Made by a program: the position numbers and the translations under genes. The notes beneath the pieces were generated by a model. The model saw only the letters and a list, made by a program, of their open reading frames with translations. It had not been told where the DNA came from and did no database searches. A stretch of DNA of 64,000 bases from Absidia repens (Eukaryota > Mucoromycota > Mucoromycetes > Mucorales > Cunninghamellaceae), in the NCBI GenBank assembly GCA_002105175.1, contig MCGE01000011.1:62001-126000 (forward strand). Reading direction: 5' to 3'. How positions within the stretch are numbered: the first letter of the stretch is position 1; each line of letters begins with the position of its first letter. Of this stretch, positions 34,990-45,906 are shown piece after piece.

Positions 34990-35470
34990 AATTTTTTCTC
35001 TTTTTCCTCTTCCCTTTTTTTTCACAATGTCCTCCGAGGGTCTGATGATCATGGAGTGGGATTTGTGTTAGATTTAGAGGGGTTTTGAAAAGGGCTTGAC
35101 AAAGGACATGGGGAAACCCTTTCATTTTGGGTCTAGGATTTAGTGAACAAGTTTCAGTTATGCGATGATGACTTGCAGGTTGGCTCAAGTGGTCATTCAG
35201 CGATTCTGGCATGGATTGAGCGACCCGCTGGTGGAATCTACGTTGTTGGGCAAAGCGATTATGAGTCTGGAACGGGTAGCTTTCTTTTGACTAGGCGGTG
35301 TTTTATAGGCCTACGTATGCTTCAAACAACTTGCTGGTTTGACTCAAATAAAGTGCCTATGCCTATGGTGTCCCATAGAAATAGCATATATCTCGTAGTT
35401 TAGACTTATTAGTGAAAGTTTTATTAATATGTAGAGTAGCTTTTACATTGAAATAAATGCTATTGTTTTA
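34990..35470 (+). repeat. Solo hairpin-core repeat
   Basis: Polypyrimidines (34993-35025), GGGTCTGATGATCATGGAG, a weakened hairpin 1 (GGGGTTTTGAAAAGGGC), ACATGGGGAAACCCTTTCA at 35107, then TTTGGGTCTAGGATTTAG. It ends near TTGAAATAAATGC at 35450. Sequence 35160-35400 between core and AATAAA is longer than in other copies and unlike them. Confidence 0.7.
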
Positions 35471-36004
35471 CAGAACCACATTACGTTTTGTTTCCACGCA
35501 GTTCTATTACTTTTATGCACTGTATGTGAACCCTATCAATATTTGTTTTTATTTTTCTTAGTCTTCAAAAAAGAAATTGATGAAATTGAAAAAAGTGCTG
35601 GCTCTGGTTCCTAAAAAGAGAACTACTGCTTGACTGATTGGAAAAAGAAAGCGTGTAAAAAAGGAAGAAAAAAGAATTTCCCAAGTTGAGAATCGAATAC
35701 TGAGAAGTGTTGACCATTGTAGTTGCTGGAAAGTGTTGGTTATGATGAAAGCTGAAAGACGTCGGCTGTGTGGACGCTGAAAAAGGCTTAGCTGTGTTGG
35801 AGAGTGGAATGCGCTGGATGTGGTGGACGATGAAAGAGACTGGCTATGGTAGGCATTGAAAGGAGTTGGCTGCTCTGACAAAAAAAAAAAAGCTGGCTTT
35901 AAGGGAGCGAAAAAGCAAATACGCATGCTTTAAAGAATTGGGTTGCTCTCACGATACCTCCTTTGCCCTACCCGTCGAATTAAGATTCGCCTTATTAGCG
36001 AAGT
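35471..36004. repeat. Degenerate 26-28-bp tandem repeat
   Basis: From about 35690 to 35880, six loose units recur with the theme GCTGAAAG, a purine, then TTGGCTATG or similar and TG. Examples are GCTGAAAGACGTCGGCTGTG and GATGAAAGAGACTGGCTATG. No coding frame is kept. It adjoins the tail of the reversed composite repeat. Confidence 0.5.
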
Positions 36005-37275
36005 CCTCTTTTGGCCCTCCAACTTTTTTTCTTTTTTTTTTTTCTGACCTACCGCTGACGCCCTGCCCACCATAGGAGCCGTCCATCCTTTTTTTTTCTC
36101 AATCGCTGCCCACTCATAGTGCCAAATCACAGAGTCTGCCATCCCATCCCATCAAAATCCACAGTTCAGAAACCCCCCTGCCACCCAGTAGCTCATAATT
36201 AATACTATTCTCAACTTTGCTCTTCAATATACCCCACCACAATAAAATACACTGTAATGACTGTATTTTCACACAAACACATCCCTGAATTTTTTTCTAC
36301 ACACAAACTTATAGAGTTGGTGGAAGAAGTCTCCATAATACCCAATCCGTTCCTTTTTCATATACATATATATATATATATATAGACACACTTTTTTATT
36401 TCTATGCATATGTAATACACATTCGATGAAGCTCATCATGTAAACGTATAACAGAGAAGATAATTATGAGAAAAAGAACATATTTATTCAGACGTAGGTA
36501 CAAACGATGACAAACTATTACTAAACTAATGAGTGCTAATCTACTGACGTTTCCAAATCCTTCATCCAAAATGAAAGGGTTTCCCCATGATGTTTGTTTT
36601 GCGTTTTTTAAAACGCCCCTAATTCAAGTTCTAACACTAATCCTAGATCACCAGTACCCCAATGAGCCTTGCCATCATATCATTCAGACTATCATGAAGA
36701 AAGAAAAAAAAATAAAAAAGAAAGAAAAAGAGTGGAAAAAAAAATGGGGTCCAAAAAAAAAATAGAAAGCAAAATGCGGAGCCTGAATCATCCAGCCTTT
36801 TTTTTTTATGTCAAAAAATCAGGGAGATGCAAATAAAACTTAAATGAAGAGGCAATCGCCATAATTAACACGGTGCATAATTCGTTTTATTTTCCAGTAG
36901 AAAGGCAGTTTCAACCCCTACATAATCAAGCTCTAATATCTCTGAGGCCTTTCAAGAAAGCTATTATTTCAGCACACAAAACAAACCCCCATTAACGACG
37001 CGCTGAGCACGACGGTTGGGTCCCAAGGGACTGCCCACCAAAGTGCGAAATGGCGGAGGCGCTAATCCCTTCACTATTTTTTTTTTCAGTACGCAAAAAA
37101 AAACCATTGACGATGCGCTGAGTACGACGGTCGGTCTCCAAGGGGCTGCCCACCATAGTGCGAAATAGCGGAGGCTTTAATCCTACCCATCAAATCCCAC
37201 ACTTTGATATAAAACTGTGACACCCAATAAATCGAAAGATTTCCAAAAGCTCCAGCGGAGCGCCAGAGCGTTTAT
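36005..37275 (-). repeat. Dispersed composite repeat, copy 4 (reverse strand)
   Basis: The head (37275-37245, with GCTCCAGCGGAGCGCCAGAG on the plus strand) lies 45 bases from the end of the next gene. Two modules (spacing 115) follow at 37205-36990, then the middle, purine tract on the plus strand (36690-36770), core with perfect hairpin GCGTTTTAAAAAACGC (36620-36600 region), GGGGAAACCCTTTCA (36587-36573), AATAAATATG (36488-36478) and tail. It is opposite to copies 1-3, so the family inserts in both orientations. Confidence 0.85.
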
Positions 37276-37323
37276 TAATTTAATACAAATAAATAATGAT
37301 AATAGTAATAATAATAATACAAT

Positions 37324-37985
37324 CTAGTCATAGGTGTGAGGTACTTGCTTTGATTTTGACGGCATATGAGAGGCTGTAGGATCGACGCCAGCGCCACCAA
37401 GATCTGTCATTATATGCGTAGTATCATCTGAATGTGACTCGGTAGTAGGTGTACGGGGAGATGGGATTGAGGCAGGTGTGAGAGCAGGCACATAATAACG
37501 ATGACCAGCACCAGTAGGATTATTGCTATTATTCATTGGATAGTGTTGAGGATCGATACCACCGTAGGCATCATATTGAGTGTGATGATAATTTCCTACA
37601 TAACTTTGCTGTTGCTGTTGGCCATAATCAACATAGCCCACATCATAGTATCCGTGGTCATAATCATTTGCCATAGGTGTAGGGTGAGTTACGGATGGCA
37701 TAGGTGGTGAAGGTTGTTGCTTCAATGGTGTTAGGATTGGTGAGTGAGAAGTAATAGCCATAGGCATATTTTGGTGAGGATGACTGACGTCGGTACCTTT
37801 AAAATCATACACTTCGTATTCATCGTCGTCATAAATATCGCTCCCTCGTTGAATAAAAACATAAAGTACCAATAGTAGCCAAAAGAAGGCCACAACAATT
37901 GATCCTATCCACATACCATTAGATAGCCCTATTATCATTATTATAAAAATAAAAATGAAATGAGAAAGGGTCATCTCATCTCCCA

Positions 37986-38022
<37 letters not shown>

Positions 38023-38664
38023 TTTGCTCACAGCATCTATTAAAGATTTCCCTATCTTCCTTCTCGTATACACCACAATTCGATTGAAAACCACCTGATG
38101 TCGGTCCACTGGCCGTTAATTGAGAGTTGTTGTTGCTGCTTGTACTGTTATCGGGAAGCCACGGTACCGGTCCACTTTTGATTGCGCCGATCACTACAGT
38201 AGCGATCATCAATGCCAGATTTAAACAACCCAAAATTCGGTCACCTCGAATGGATTTAATTTTAAATATCATGGTGAACAACAGTGCCAAAGATGAGAGT
38301 GTTGAAACGCCAGGTCCAACAAAATAAAGAATATACTAATCAATAAATATGAGACTATGATTATTATTATTTTTAATTGTTGCAGGACAGGGTAGAGTCA
38401 CTTCGATCTCTCACTGCCTCGCCCCCTTCACCCGCCTGTTTTTTGGGGTGTTCCTACCGCATAATTACTAGGCCACCATCGTTGATTCCCTAACAGTATT
38501 ACTTGAGCTAGTTACATCACAGAGATGGAAGAGAAGAAAATAATATAAGTCTCCCTGTTACGGGTTTTCTTTATTATTATATTACCAATATGGCACCCAA
38601 TAGTTCCTATACTAGTAAGAACCAATAAAGTTCTCAGCAAAACTAACCAAAACACACGAAGACC
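37324..38664 (-). CDS. Four-pass membrane protein (MARVEL-like), unknown function
   Basis: Minus-strand gene starting at the ATG 38664-38662 (MGLRVFWLVLLRTLLVLTS, first membrane segment), continuing in an exon with VGPGVSTLSSLALLFTMIF and GCLNLALMIATVVIGAI (segments two and three), a loop with NNNSQLTASGPTSGG and Cys residues, then after an intron carrying ~38 A the fourth segment MWIGSIVVAFFWLLLVLYVF. The cytosolic tail is rich in Tyr, Gln, Pro and Gly (DDDEYEVYDFKGTD ... SKQVPHTYD) to the stop at 37326-37324. The four-helix layout with a Cys-containing second loop resembles fungal MARVEL-domain proteins of the plasma membrane. The first exon-exon junction (38590-38330) could not be resolved to a consistent phase, so the N-terminus is provisional. 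Confidence 0.55.
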
Positions 38665-39245
38665 CATAGTAAAATAAAAAATTATGAGGGCAAGTAGTGA
38701 GTGGGAAAAGACAAAGAAAGAAGCAAAGAATATTAGCACGTAGTGAGTGATTGAAAATAAAAAATTGGTGTAACTTGGTCCAGTAAGGAGTCTAAAAAGA
38801 CAAAGCCTAGACTACTGTATCTTTGAACTTGATGTATCATTCCTTTTCTTTTTTCCCAAGTTCACAATCATCACCTCATAAGCGGCGGTGATTTATGTAT
38901 ACATTAATTTTATAACTATGTCAACGATTAATTATTTTGCATGAAAAAGAAAAAGAATCAGGTAAAAGCTGGTTTAATCACATAAGGGTTTCACTAGTAG
39001 GTAACAAAGCTCTTTTTTGTGTTACAACTAATGGAACGGATCATGTTATCTTCATTAGTATTCTGTAACATGTTTTTACCAATTGGCTCATTCTTTTTCA
39101 ACTCACGGCAACTTCAAAAATCACATTTTTGAATATGACACCTTTCATGATAATGAATATCACAACAATGAATACGAGCAATAAAAACGAGAAGTAAAAT
39201 GTAATAGAAATTAAACTGTTTTTCTTTTATAACCTTCACAGCAAC
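38665..39245. other. Divergent intergenic region
   Basis: Lies between the minus-strand membrane protein and the plus-strand hypothetical, so it should hold both promoters. AT-rich; I see no clear element. Confidence 0.35.
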
Positions 39246-40025
39246 ATGAGAAATGAGAAAACGCAAAATAGTAACAACAATTATAATGATCGCCAAGCAA
39301 AATTGTCCTACGATCATAGGGACAGTGAAGACGTGGTCATGACCGAGGCCAACATTGATTACTTTGAAAATAATCGTCGTTACAGTAACCTCGAGACATC
39401 CGAGCATAAGCGATCTTGCCGTCAAAAAACAGAATGGAACTTTACGATACCATCAGAGACGGTTGACAAGGATGAAGGATATATAAATGTAAAAATACCC
39501 AAAAAAAGGTTGGAAATTGCGCTAGCTGAACACTTAAGCCCCGACAACACCACTCGAAAAACTCGGTCACCACCATCATTATCATCTGATGATTGTCCAT
39601 GCAACCAGCAACATCGTCATCATCATTATTACCACCAATACCAATACCATCACTATCACTATCATCATCCATATTATCATTATGGTCAGCCAGTCAGCTA
39701 CAATAACATGATCCCATTGGCTTACTGCTCCGAAATATCTGACAATAACGCTATCAATATCGAAATTGGCCATCTGGATGCGCCAATCACTACTTCCCCG
39801 GATCATCATGATAATAAAACGGACACGACTCTAATTGAACTTAATAATGGTAACTCAGCAAAAACTCCGTTGCCTACCTCTAGCACGTCCCCATTCACAA
39901 CAGGCAAAAAACGAACTCGAGCAGCTACAAAAGATGATGATGATAATGGTGAGCGTAAAAAATGTAATCACAGCCATTATAAATGTACTATAATTAAAAA
40001 ACCAAAGCGTCTAAATAAGAAATAA
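39246..40025 (+). CDS. Hypothetical His/Tyr-rich protein
   Basis: Single open frame of 259 codons from ATG 39246 (MRNEKTQNSNNNYNDRQAKL) to the stop at 40023-40025. It is polar and low in complexity, with a striking block of His and Tyr (HRHHHYYHQYQYHHYHYHHP) at residues ~123-143 and a basic end (KKRTRAATKDDDDNGERKK and IIKKPKRLNKK) that could be a nuclear signal. No domain is recognised. The length exceeds chance in AT-rich DNA, but the CAY codon block makes an artefact possible. No introns, unlike most neighbours. Confidence 0.45.
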   Translation: MRNEKTQNSNNNYNDRQAKLSYDHRDSEDVVMTEANIDYFENNRRYSNLETSEHKRSCRQKTEWNFTIPSETVDKDEGYINVKIPKKRLEIALAEHLSPDNTTRKTRSPPSLSSDDCPCNQQHRHHHYYHQYQYHHYHYHHPYYHYGQPVSYNNMIPLAYCSEISDNNAINIEIGHLDAPITTSPDHHDNKTDTTLIELNNGNSAKTPLPTSSTSPFTTGKKRTRAATKDDDDNGERKKCNHSHYKCTIIKKPKRLNKK

Positions 40026-40653
40026 ATAAGAAACTGGTTTTTCGTAACTTGAAGCTGCACATAAATATGTAAAATACAACAATGTGATATTTTTTGTATC
40101 GCCGCCTGTATCATTTTTAAAGTGATGGAATTCAATCATGCAAACAAAAGAAAAAGGTATGATTTTTTTTTTCATATGGTGACACATCAATGGCAGAAAC
40201 AGAAGCGGCCTAAACAAATTAGAAACAGAATTTCTTTATTTTCCTCCCTCCTTCAATCGAGATAAATGAGATCGCCTTATCCCGCACGCCTCTATTTGAT
40301 CATTTTCCCGAACATAAATGAACGCGTTACTATTTATGGGGAGATTGGATACATATTGGTGGTATATTCCTTGCCCATATCTATAATAAAGTCCGCCGAT
40401 CTTCCCTCTCCCCTTTCCTCATGTATACTTTTTTTTTTTCGCACTAAAATAAAATTTTCAAGTATCATTTAGACTAAAATAAATTTGCAACATTAACTTG
40501 TTTATTTGATTTCAAAAAATAATAATAAAAAGCTTAAAATAAAAAAAACGAGAAAAAAAAAATGACGGAAGGTAGTACATAGGTTAAGAAAAATAAAAAA
40601 TAAAAACTGTAATTACTATCGAGGATCTAATGAAAAAAAAAGGGATTATCCAT
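40026..40653. other. Convergent intergenic region
   Basis: Between the plus-strand hypothetical and the minus-strand GPI protein. AAAATAAATTTGC (about 40475) and AAATAATAATAAAAAGC may serve as poly(A) signals. Nothing else is seen. Confidence 0.35.
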
Positions 40654-41310
40654 TTAGAAAAGTTGAGCAACAGCAACGACAGCAGCACCGACAGCAGCGA
40701 CGGAACCGGCAGTCAAAGAGTTGGCAGCGCTGGAGGAAGATTCTTCGGCACCAGAGCTGGAGCCGGAAGCGGAAGCATCAGAGCCAGAAGAGGAGCTTCC
40801 AGAAGAACCGCTGGCGGAAGAACCAGAACCAGAAGCAGAAGAGCTACCGGAAGGCTTGGAAGAGCCAGAACCAGAAGCACTGGAAGAGCTAGAGCCAGAG
40901 GCAGAAGAGCCAGAGCCAGAGGCGGAAGAGGAAGAGTTGCTGCTGCCACCACTGCCAGCGGTGATAGAGAATTGACCAGTGAAGGCCAAGTTGGGAGAAG
41001 TACCGAATTCGAAAGCGTAATCGCTGCCAGCAGGAGTATCAGCAGGGATGTTCCAGGTGTAAGAACCAGAGTCAGCCTTGACATTAGATGCAATAGTGGT
41101 AACAGGTTGGAGAGCGTTGCTGGAGCCCTTGGCCAACACGATTTGGGAAATGCTATCAACAGTGGGGTTGATCCAAGAGATCACAGCCTTGTCACCAGCC
41201 TTGTAAGAAGCACCTTGCAAAGGAGCAGTGACAGAGATGATAGGTGTGGAGGAGGATTGAGCGGAAACAACGCTGATAAGAGCAGCAGCAACAATGGCAG
41301 AAAGTTTCAT
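40654..41310 (-). CDS. Kre9/Knh-like GPI-anchored Ser-rich wall protein
   Basis: Secreted and then anchored to the plasma membrane or wall. Start ATG 41310-41308: signal peptide MKLSAIVAAALISVVSA, likely cut before QSSST. Residues ~22-118 form the Kre9/Knh1-family immunoglobulin-like domain (ISVTAPLQGASYKAGDKAVI, SGSYTWNIPADTPAGSDYAF, GQFSITAGS). A Ser/Gly/Ala repeat (~120-190, SASGSGSSASG type) follows, a likely O-glycosylated stalk. The end (SLTAGSVAAVGAAVVAVAQ, then LF) is a GPI attachment signal. 218 residues, one exon. GC content and codon choice (GCC, TCC, GGC) are clearly higher than in neighbours, as expected for strong expression. Confidence 0.9.
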   Translation of the reverse strand: MKLSAIVAAALISVVSAQSSSTPIISVTAPLQGASYKAGDKAVISWINPTVDSISQIVLAKGSSNALQPVTTIASNVKADSGSYTWNIPADTPAGSDYAFEFGTSPNLAFTGQFSITAGSGGSSNSSSSASGSGSSASGSSSSSASGSGSSKPSGSSSASGSGSSASGSSGSSSSGSDASASGSSSGAEESSSSAANSLTAGSVAAVGAAVVAVAQLF

Positions 41311-43189
41311 GATGTATATGTAGATTAAATTAGGTATTAAAGAGAAAAAGTGGTAGAAAAGAAAAAAAATGAAATCTGTCCAAATTGTACCTCTTTTTAT
41401 TTATAGTCGTAAATTCTCCACTCGCACACGGATGTTAGAAAAGACCACCTTTCCTGTTTAGGGAGATGGGAACATTGTTTTATTATATATCAAACAAAAA
41501 CAAGTCTATTCTTTTTTCTTATTTCTTGTGTCCATCAATTCATACCCTATTTTGTACTTGTTCTCATATCGTCTTTATGATAATAATACTAATAATACTA
41601 ATATAAAAGCTAATGAATAAAAATTATATTCCTTTTAACTAGTTAAAGAGAACGATGATTACCGGCTTTTTTTTTTTTTGTGCACTGAGATTTTCGAAAC
41701 AATCGCTCGGAGCTGTTGAAAAAAAAAGAACCACCGGGGATTGAAATAATGTTATTGGAGTTCCACATTTCTCACATTCTACAGTAATCACCCGCATCAT
41801 GATGACGATGCTGGTTTTTCATTTTTATATTTGATGTCAAAATCATATGGATTATATCAATAATATCGTTAAAGAAGGAAGGAGATGAAAAAAATAAACA
41901 GAAAGAATACAGAAACAGTTTATTTTAAATAGCGGTGGGGAATGGTGGGCCGAGAAATTACCCCTGTTTATACTTTTTCTCGATGGACTTTCTTTCACCA
42001 TTCTATCATACACTGTTGCTAAAGTCATTCTCGGTTATTTTTAGACATGAGTGAATCCTTCTCATCTCTCCTCCGGTGCAAATGGCATTTATGTTATTTT
42101 CAGTCTACTTTAAGAGTCTATTTTTTTTTCTTGCTAATACACATCTTGTTTTAAAAGAAACCTCTTTGAGTATAATTGAAAATAGTTTAATTGGACGAAT
42201 CATAATAAATTATCGAGATGAAAGAAGGGGTAATGGTTAGGTTGAAAGTTGTTCTGGGTTCCAAGTCTAGATCTGTATACTTTTTAGTTCAAGAATTAAG
42301 TGAGCTCCGAATTAGCCAATCTCGTGTGTGTTCATTTCATCATTTTAACATGATAAGCGAACTTCTCTTATTATCATTTATTTATTTATCAATGTACACT
42401 GAATCAAAACTTTTGAGACAAGAGCATTTTATTTACTGTCACCATAGTAATCATGATATTGTAAGACGGGTATATTATAAAATTTCAAACGCCGTTTTAC
42501 GCCTCATATACATTCGAATGTAGATCCTTTTTTTTTTTTTTTGACATGTAACAAAGAAAAACAAAAACTATCAGATTAGAAAACCTTGTTTGGTCATAAG
42601 GATGAAATCTTCATTTTCTCGATTTTCTTTTATCACATTAAAATTGTACTGCATTGTTCGTGTTGCGAAAGATGCATACTAAAAAAAAAATCGTTGAGCG
42701 ATCCTACCCTTATATGGTAGCTATCATGCTGAACAAAACATGTAATCACAGGCTTTTTTGTTTTTTGATTCATTTTTCTGAGGAATTAGAGAGCTCATAA
42801 TGAAATGAATGCAAATACAAACTCGCGTGGTATAATGATAGAAGGTGTACTTGACCAATAAGGGGCGGTTTACCTTGGTCATATAAGCAAGTCATCTGGT
42901 AATTATTGGTATCACTCACATACTGGGTCGTTTTCATCAATATCTTAAAACAAGTACTAATATCACCCATTCGTTGACTTCCATTTACATTTTTATTCAA
43001 GTGCTACATTATGACCAGCTCAAAAATGTCGCGATACAGTTTTTTTTTTTTTTTATTAAAGTCTGACGATAAGGGGGATTAGACGATTCAATTATGTCAA
43101 CATCTGGTAGATAGTGTCTTTGTCCCTAGGTGGCGTTCTTCACCAGGTGCGTTCATCTTTCGCACTCCGATTTACATAAATTTTAATTT
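41311..43189. other. 1.9-kb gene-poor stretch
   Basis: The first 100 bases are the promoter side of the GPI gene, with A-rich and TTTTTATTTATAG sequence. The rest is AT-rich. A 101-codon frame at 42218-42523 and shorter ones show no recognisable protein. A T18 run occurs near 43040. Confidence 0.35.
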
Positions 43190-43690
43190 TTTCACCTTTT
43201 GTTTTTTTTTTTTTTTTCTTTTTCTTTTTCAATGAGGTACTGGTGATTTGGATTAGTGTTAGAACTTGAATCAGGGGCATTTTGAAAAATGCAAATTAAA
43301 CATCATGGGGAAACCCTTTCAATTTGGATTCGTGATTTTGAACCACCATTAGATTAGTCTTGGAACTTGAACTGGTAGCATTTTTAAAAACGCAATACAC
43401 ACATTAGGGAAAACCCTTTCAATTTGGATTCGCGATTTAGAACTAGGAATAAATTAGTTTTTATCTTTAGAATAGTACAATGTGAACCTTTATGAGATTA
43501 GATTTGTATTATTTTGTCATAGTTTATATCTACACTTGAATAAAATATTCTTTGTCTGTCTACAATTTATCTGTTGTACGTTTAGTCTATCTTGATGGTG
43601 TGTATACAATAGTGTGTAAAAAAAACTAAATAGACAATATACAGTACAGTATATAAAACTCACATTTTCTAAAATCACTGGATATTGACT
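43190..43690 (+). repeat. Hairpin-core repeat with a doubled core
   Basis: Polypyrimidine tract (43210-43230), GATTTGGATTAGTGTTAGAAC, hairpin GCATTTTGAAAAATGC (43274-43289) and GGGGAAACCCTTTCA (43306). Then about 95 bases later a second set: AGTCTTGGAACTTGAAC, GCATTTTTAAAAACGC, GGGAAAACCCTTTCA (43400). It ends TTGAATAAAATATTCTTTG (43537) and a diverged tail (GTACGTTTAGTC ... CAGTACAGTATATA). The core itself is therefore a duplicable unit. Confidence 0.8.
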
Positions 43691-44030
43691 CTTTTTTTTT
43701 TTTAGCAGCGTTCTCATAGCCAAGCCAGATCATGTGCTAAAAGATATATGGATACTATATGCCATATCTTTACAGACTGTGATCAGCGATGTTCTCATGT
43801 GACTCAATAGATAATTGGGTCAATGGAAAACAAAAGCAAACACTGTATTATAATGCGGGGAAGTTTTGTTTGAAGATAGATTTGCACAATGGTGATACAA
43901 AAAATGGCTTTTTCAGTGTAACGATGCACCCTTCTTGTTGTTGCGGGTTTATTAAGAACTATATATTTTTGTCTCTTTTCACTCTCACCATCTTTTCTAT
44001 TTCTTGACTGAATAAATTACAATAATTATA
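43691..44030. other. Upstream region of the HET-domain gene
   Basis: A 72-codon frame at 43789-44007 (MFSCDSIDNWVNGKQKQ) ends just before the next start and shows no recognised domain. I treat the stretch as promoter and 5' UTR. Confidence 0.3.
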
Positions 44031-45906
44031 ATGACTATCAAAGAACGCTTTCATCAATTTCTTTCACCCAATGAATCCACAGAACTTCCAAATGCATCGT
44101 CGTCATCATCGAACTGGTATATACGTCGTCCTTCATTCTCTTCAAGATCAAGTAGGAAGAGCAGTTACGAATTCACGGATACTGAAACAGGGAAAAAAGA
44201 CACCACTGAAAATGACTACCACATTGTCCTCATCGACATCAAAGAAACGGTCGAAAAACGAAAGATCGAATGCACAAAAAACTGATGGATGAGCCAGGTC
44301 TGCGATACTGTGCCATTTCATACCGTTGGGGCGAAGTTCCTGAGCAAGTGGCTGTGACTCCCGACTACGTAGCACATGTTACCAGTTTTGCTTTAGCTGA
44401 TCTCGAACTACTGTGCGGCCAGCTCTTGGTATCTGCTGACGAGAATGTTGATTACGTCTGGGTGGATGCCGTATCGATCGATCAGCGAAATGATAAAGCT
44501 CGGAAGACTGCCATACGACAAATGAACAACATTTATCATCATGCTACTATGATTCTTGCGGTACCTGATTTACATTTAGGTTATTTGAAACTGAATCCGG
44601 CTAATAAATCAATTTTGACACATATCCGTAAACATACGCCCAATCTTTATCGCCATGTTAGGGGGGATTGCCAAATTACCACGCATCAAAATCCATCTCA
44701 ACAGCGCTATACCCATGAGTTTCCTCATATTGCCACTATGATCACTCCGTCATCATCACATTCAACTGCCTCCTCACCTAATTCCCCTGAAACACCATTT
44801 ACTCCATATACCCCACTTACCCCTGCAACAACTGCCGAGCAAGAACACGAACAAGATCAGCAGCAGCAGCAGCAGCCTCTACCATGTGAGTGTTATCGTC
44901 AAACAAAAGGAATTGGAAAGTCATGCATTAAAGCGATCGTCTTTCTACAGTATCTTGTGGAAGATTGGAGTAAACGTGTATGGGTAATCTCCGAATATCA
45001 CATTGGACGTACAAAAAACATGAAAATTTGGTTTTTATCTTTCGATATTCAATGGTATTATACCAGCCGCCCAAGCTTCGTGCCACTTTTCGACTGTATC
45101 TATCGCAATCACTTCCGCCACCGCCCGTTTCTCGACATGATGCTCAACTCACAGGCCGCCAAAAATGAAGATCGATTTTATGCTGTGTTACCACTTTCTG
45201 TAAAATACAAAGACTGCATCAAAACACAGGACACCGTATCACAATGGCAAATTACGGATATGATCTCGGTGTGTATGCGGCTGTATACTTTTGTGGGAAT
45301 TAGGGAGAAGGTTGCCATGTTATATAACTGCTCAAAAGGACGGATGCTTATTCTACCATCGTTTGCCTCATGTTATACCCATGGGAATGGCAGCAACGAT
45401 ACTCTCACAAAAATACTAGAATTGGAACGCGATCGATTGTTGGTACAAAGTATTGATTTAATGACCCCATCTGAGCATCGCCGTGAATCCGCCATGCATC
45501 ACCTGCTTCATCGTCACGATAACCCATTTCAGTCTCATCTTGAACGAACCTATTTAATACTACGTGCTAAATGTCACCGAATACTTTCAACCAGCAATAA
45601 GGATACAAAAAGGTTTTGGCAACAGCACGCTAACATCTGTCAACAGTTGGAATGGTCGTCAGGAAAAAACCAGCTGAGCATCATCACAGTCATCACCATC
45701 GTCACAGTCAAAATGAGAGATATCATTTGGACCAAGTCTTTATTCCATTCATCGAAGCAGGTATACGCACACCATTTGGAATTCACCTTATCGGTGATCG
45801 AAGCTGTAATCGTTGGATCGTGCATCAGTTGACAATTATAAATGTGAATGTTCCAGCAATCGAATGGCGATTAGTGGAAGAAGTAGAGGAATTTAATATC
45901 TATTGA
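44031..45906 (+). pseudogene. HET-domain protein with two one-base frame breaks
   Basis: HET domains occur in fungal non-self recognition (heterokaryon incompatibility) proteins and in many uncharacterised relatives. Three frames follow each other: 44031-44285 (start MTIKERFHQFLSPNEST), 44270-45832, and a third ending at the stop at 45904-45906. The middle frame has the signatures YCAISYRWGE, YVWVDAVSIDQRND and MNNIYHHATMILAVPDLHL. A Gln/Pro-rich insert precedes LVEDWSKRVWVISEY, part of the same domain. The first break falls at the A6 run 44276-44281 and the second at A6 45664-45669; at both, one more A would restore reading. No intron signals surround either. So this is either a recently broken gene or an intact gene with two base-calling gaps in homopolymers. 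About 620 codons in all. Confidence 0.7.

Noticed and set aside
35160..35240. TGGCTCAAGTGG resembling a tRNA A-box inside a core repeat
   Set aside because: No B-box at the expected distance and no cloverleaf can be drawn. No tRNA gene is supported anywhere in the window.
40630..41328. 232-codon plus-strand Arg/Gly/Ala-rich frame
   Set aside because: Antisense shadow of the GPI-anchored wall protein, whose signal peptide, domain and anchor are clear.
42218..42523. 101-codon plus-strand frame
   Set aside because: Compositionally like AT-rich intergenic DNA, no domain, no neighbouring exons.
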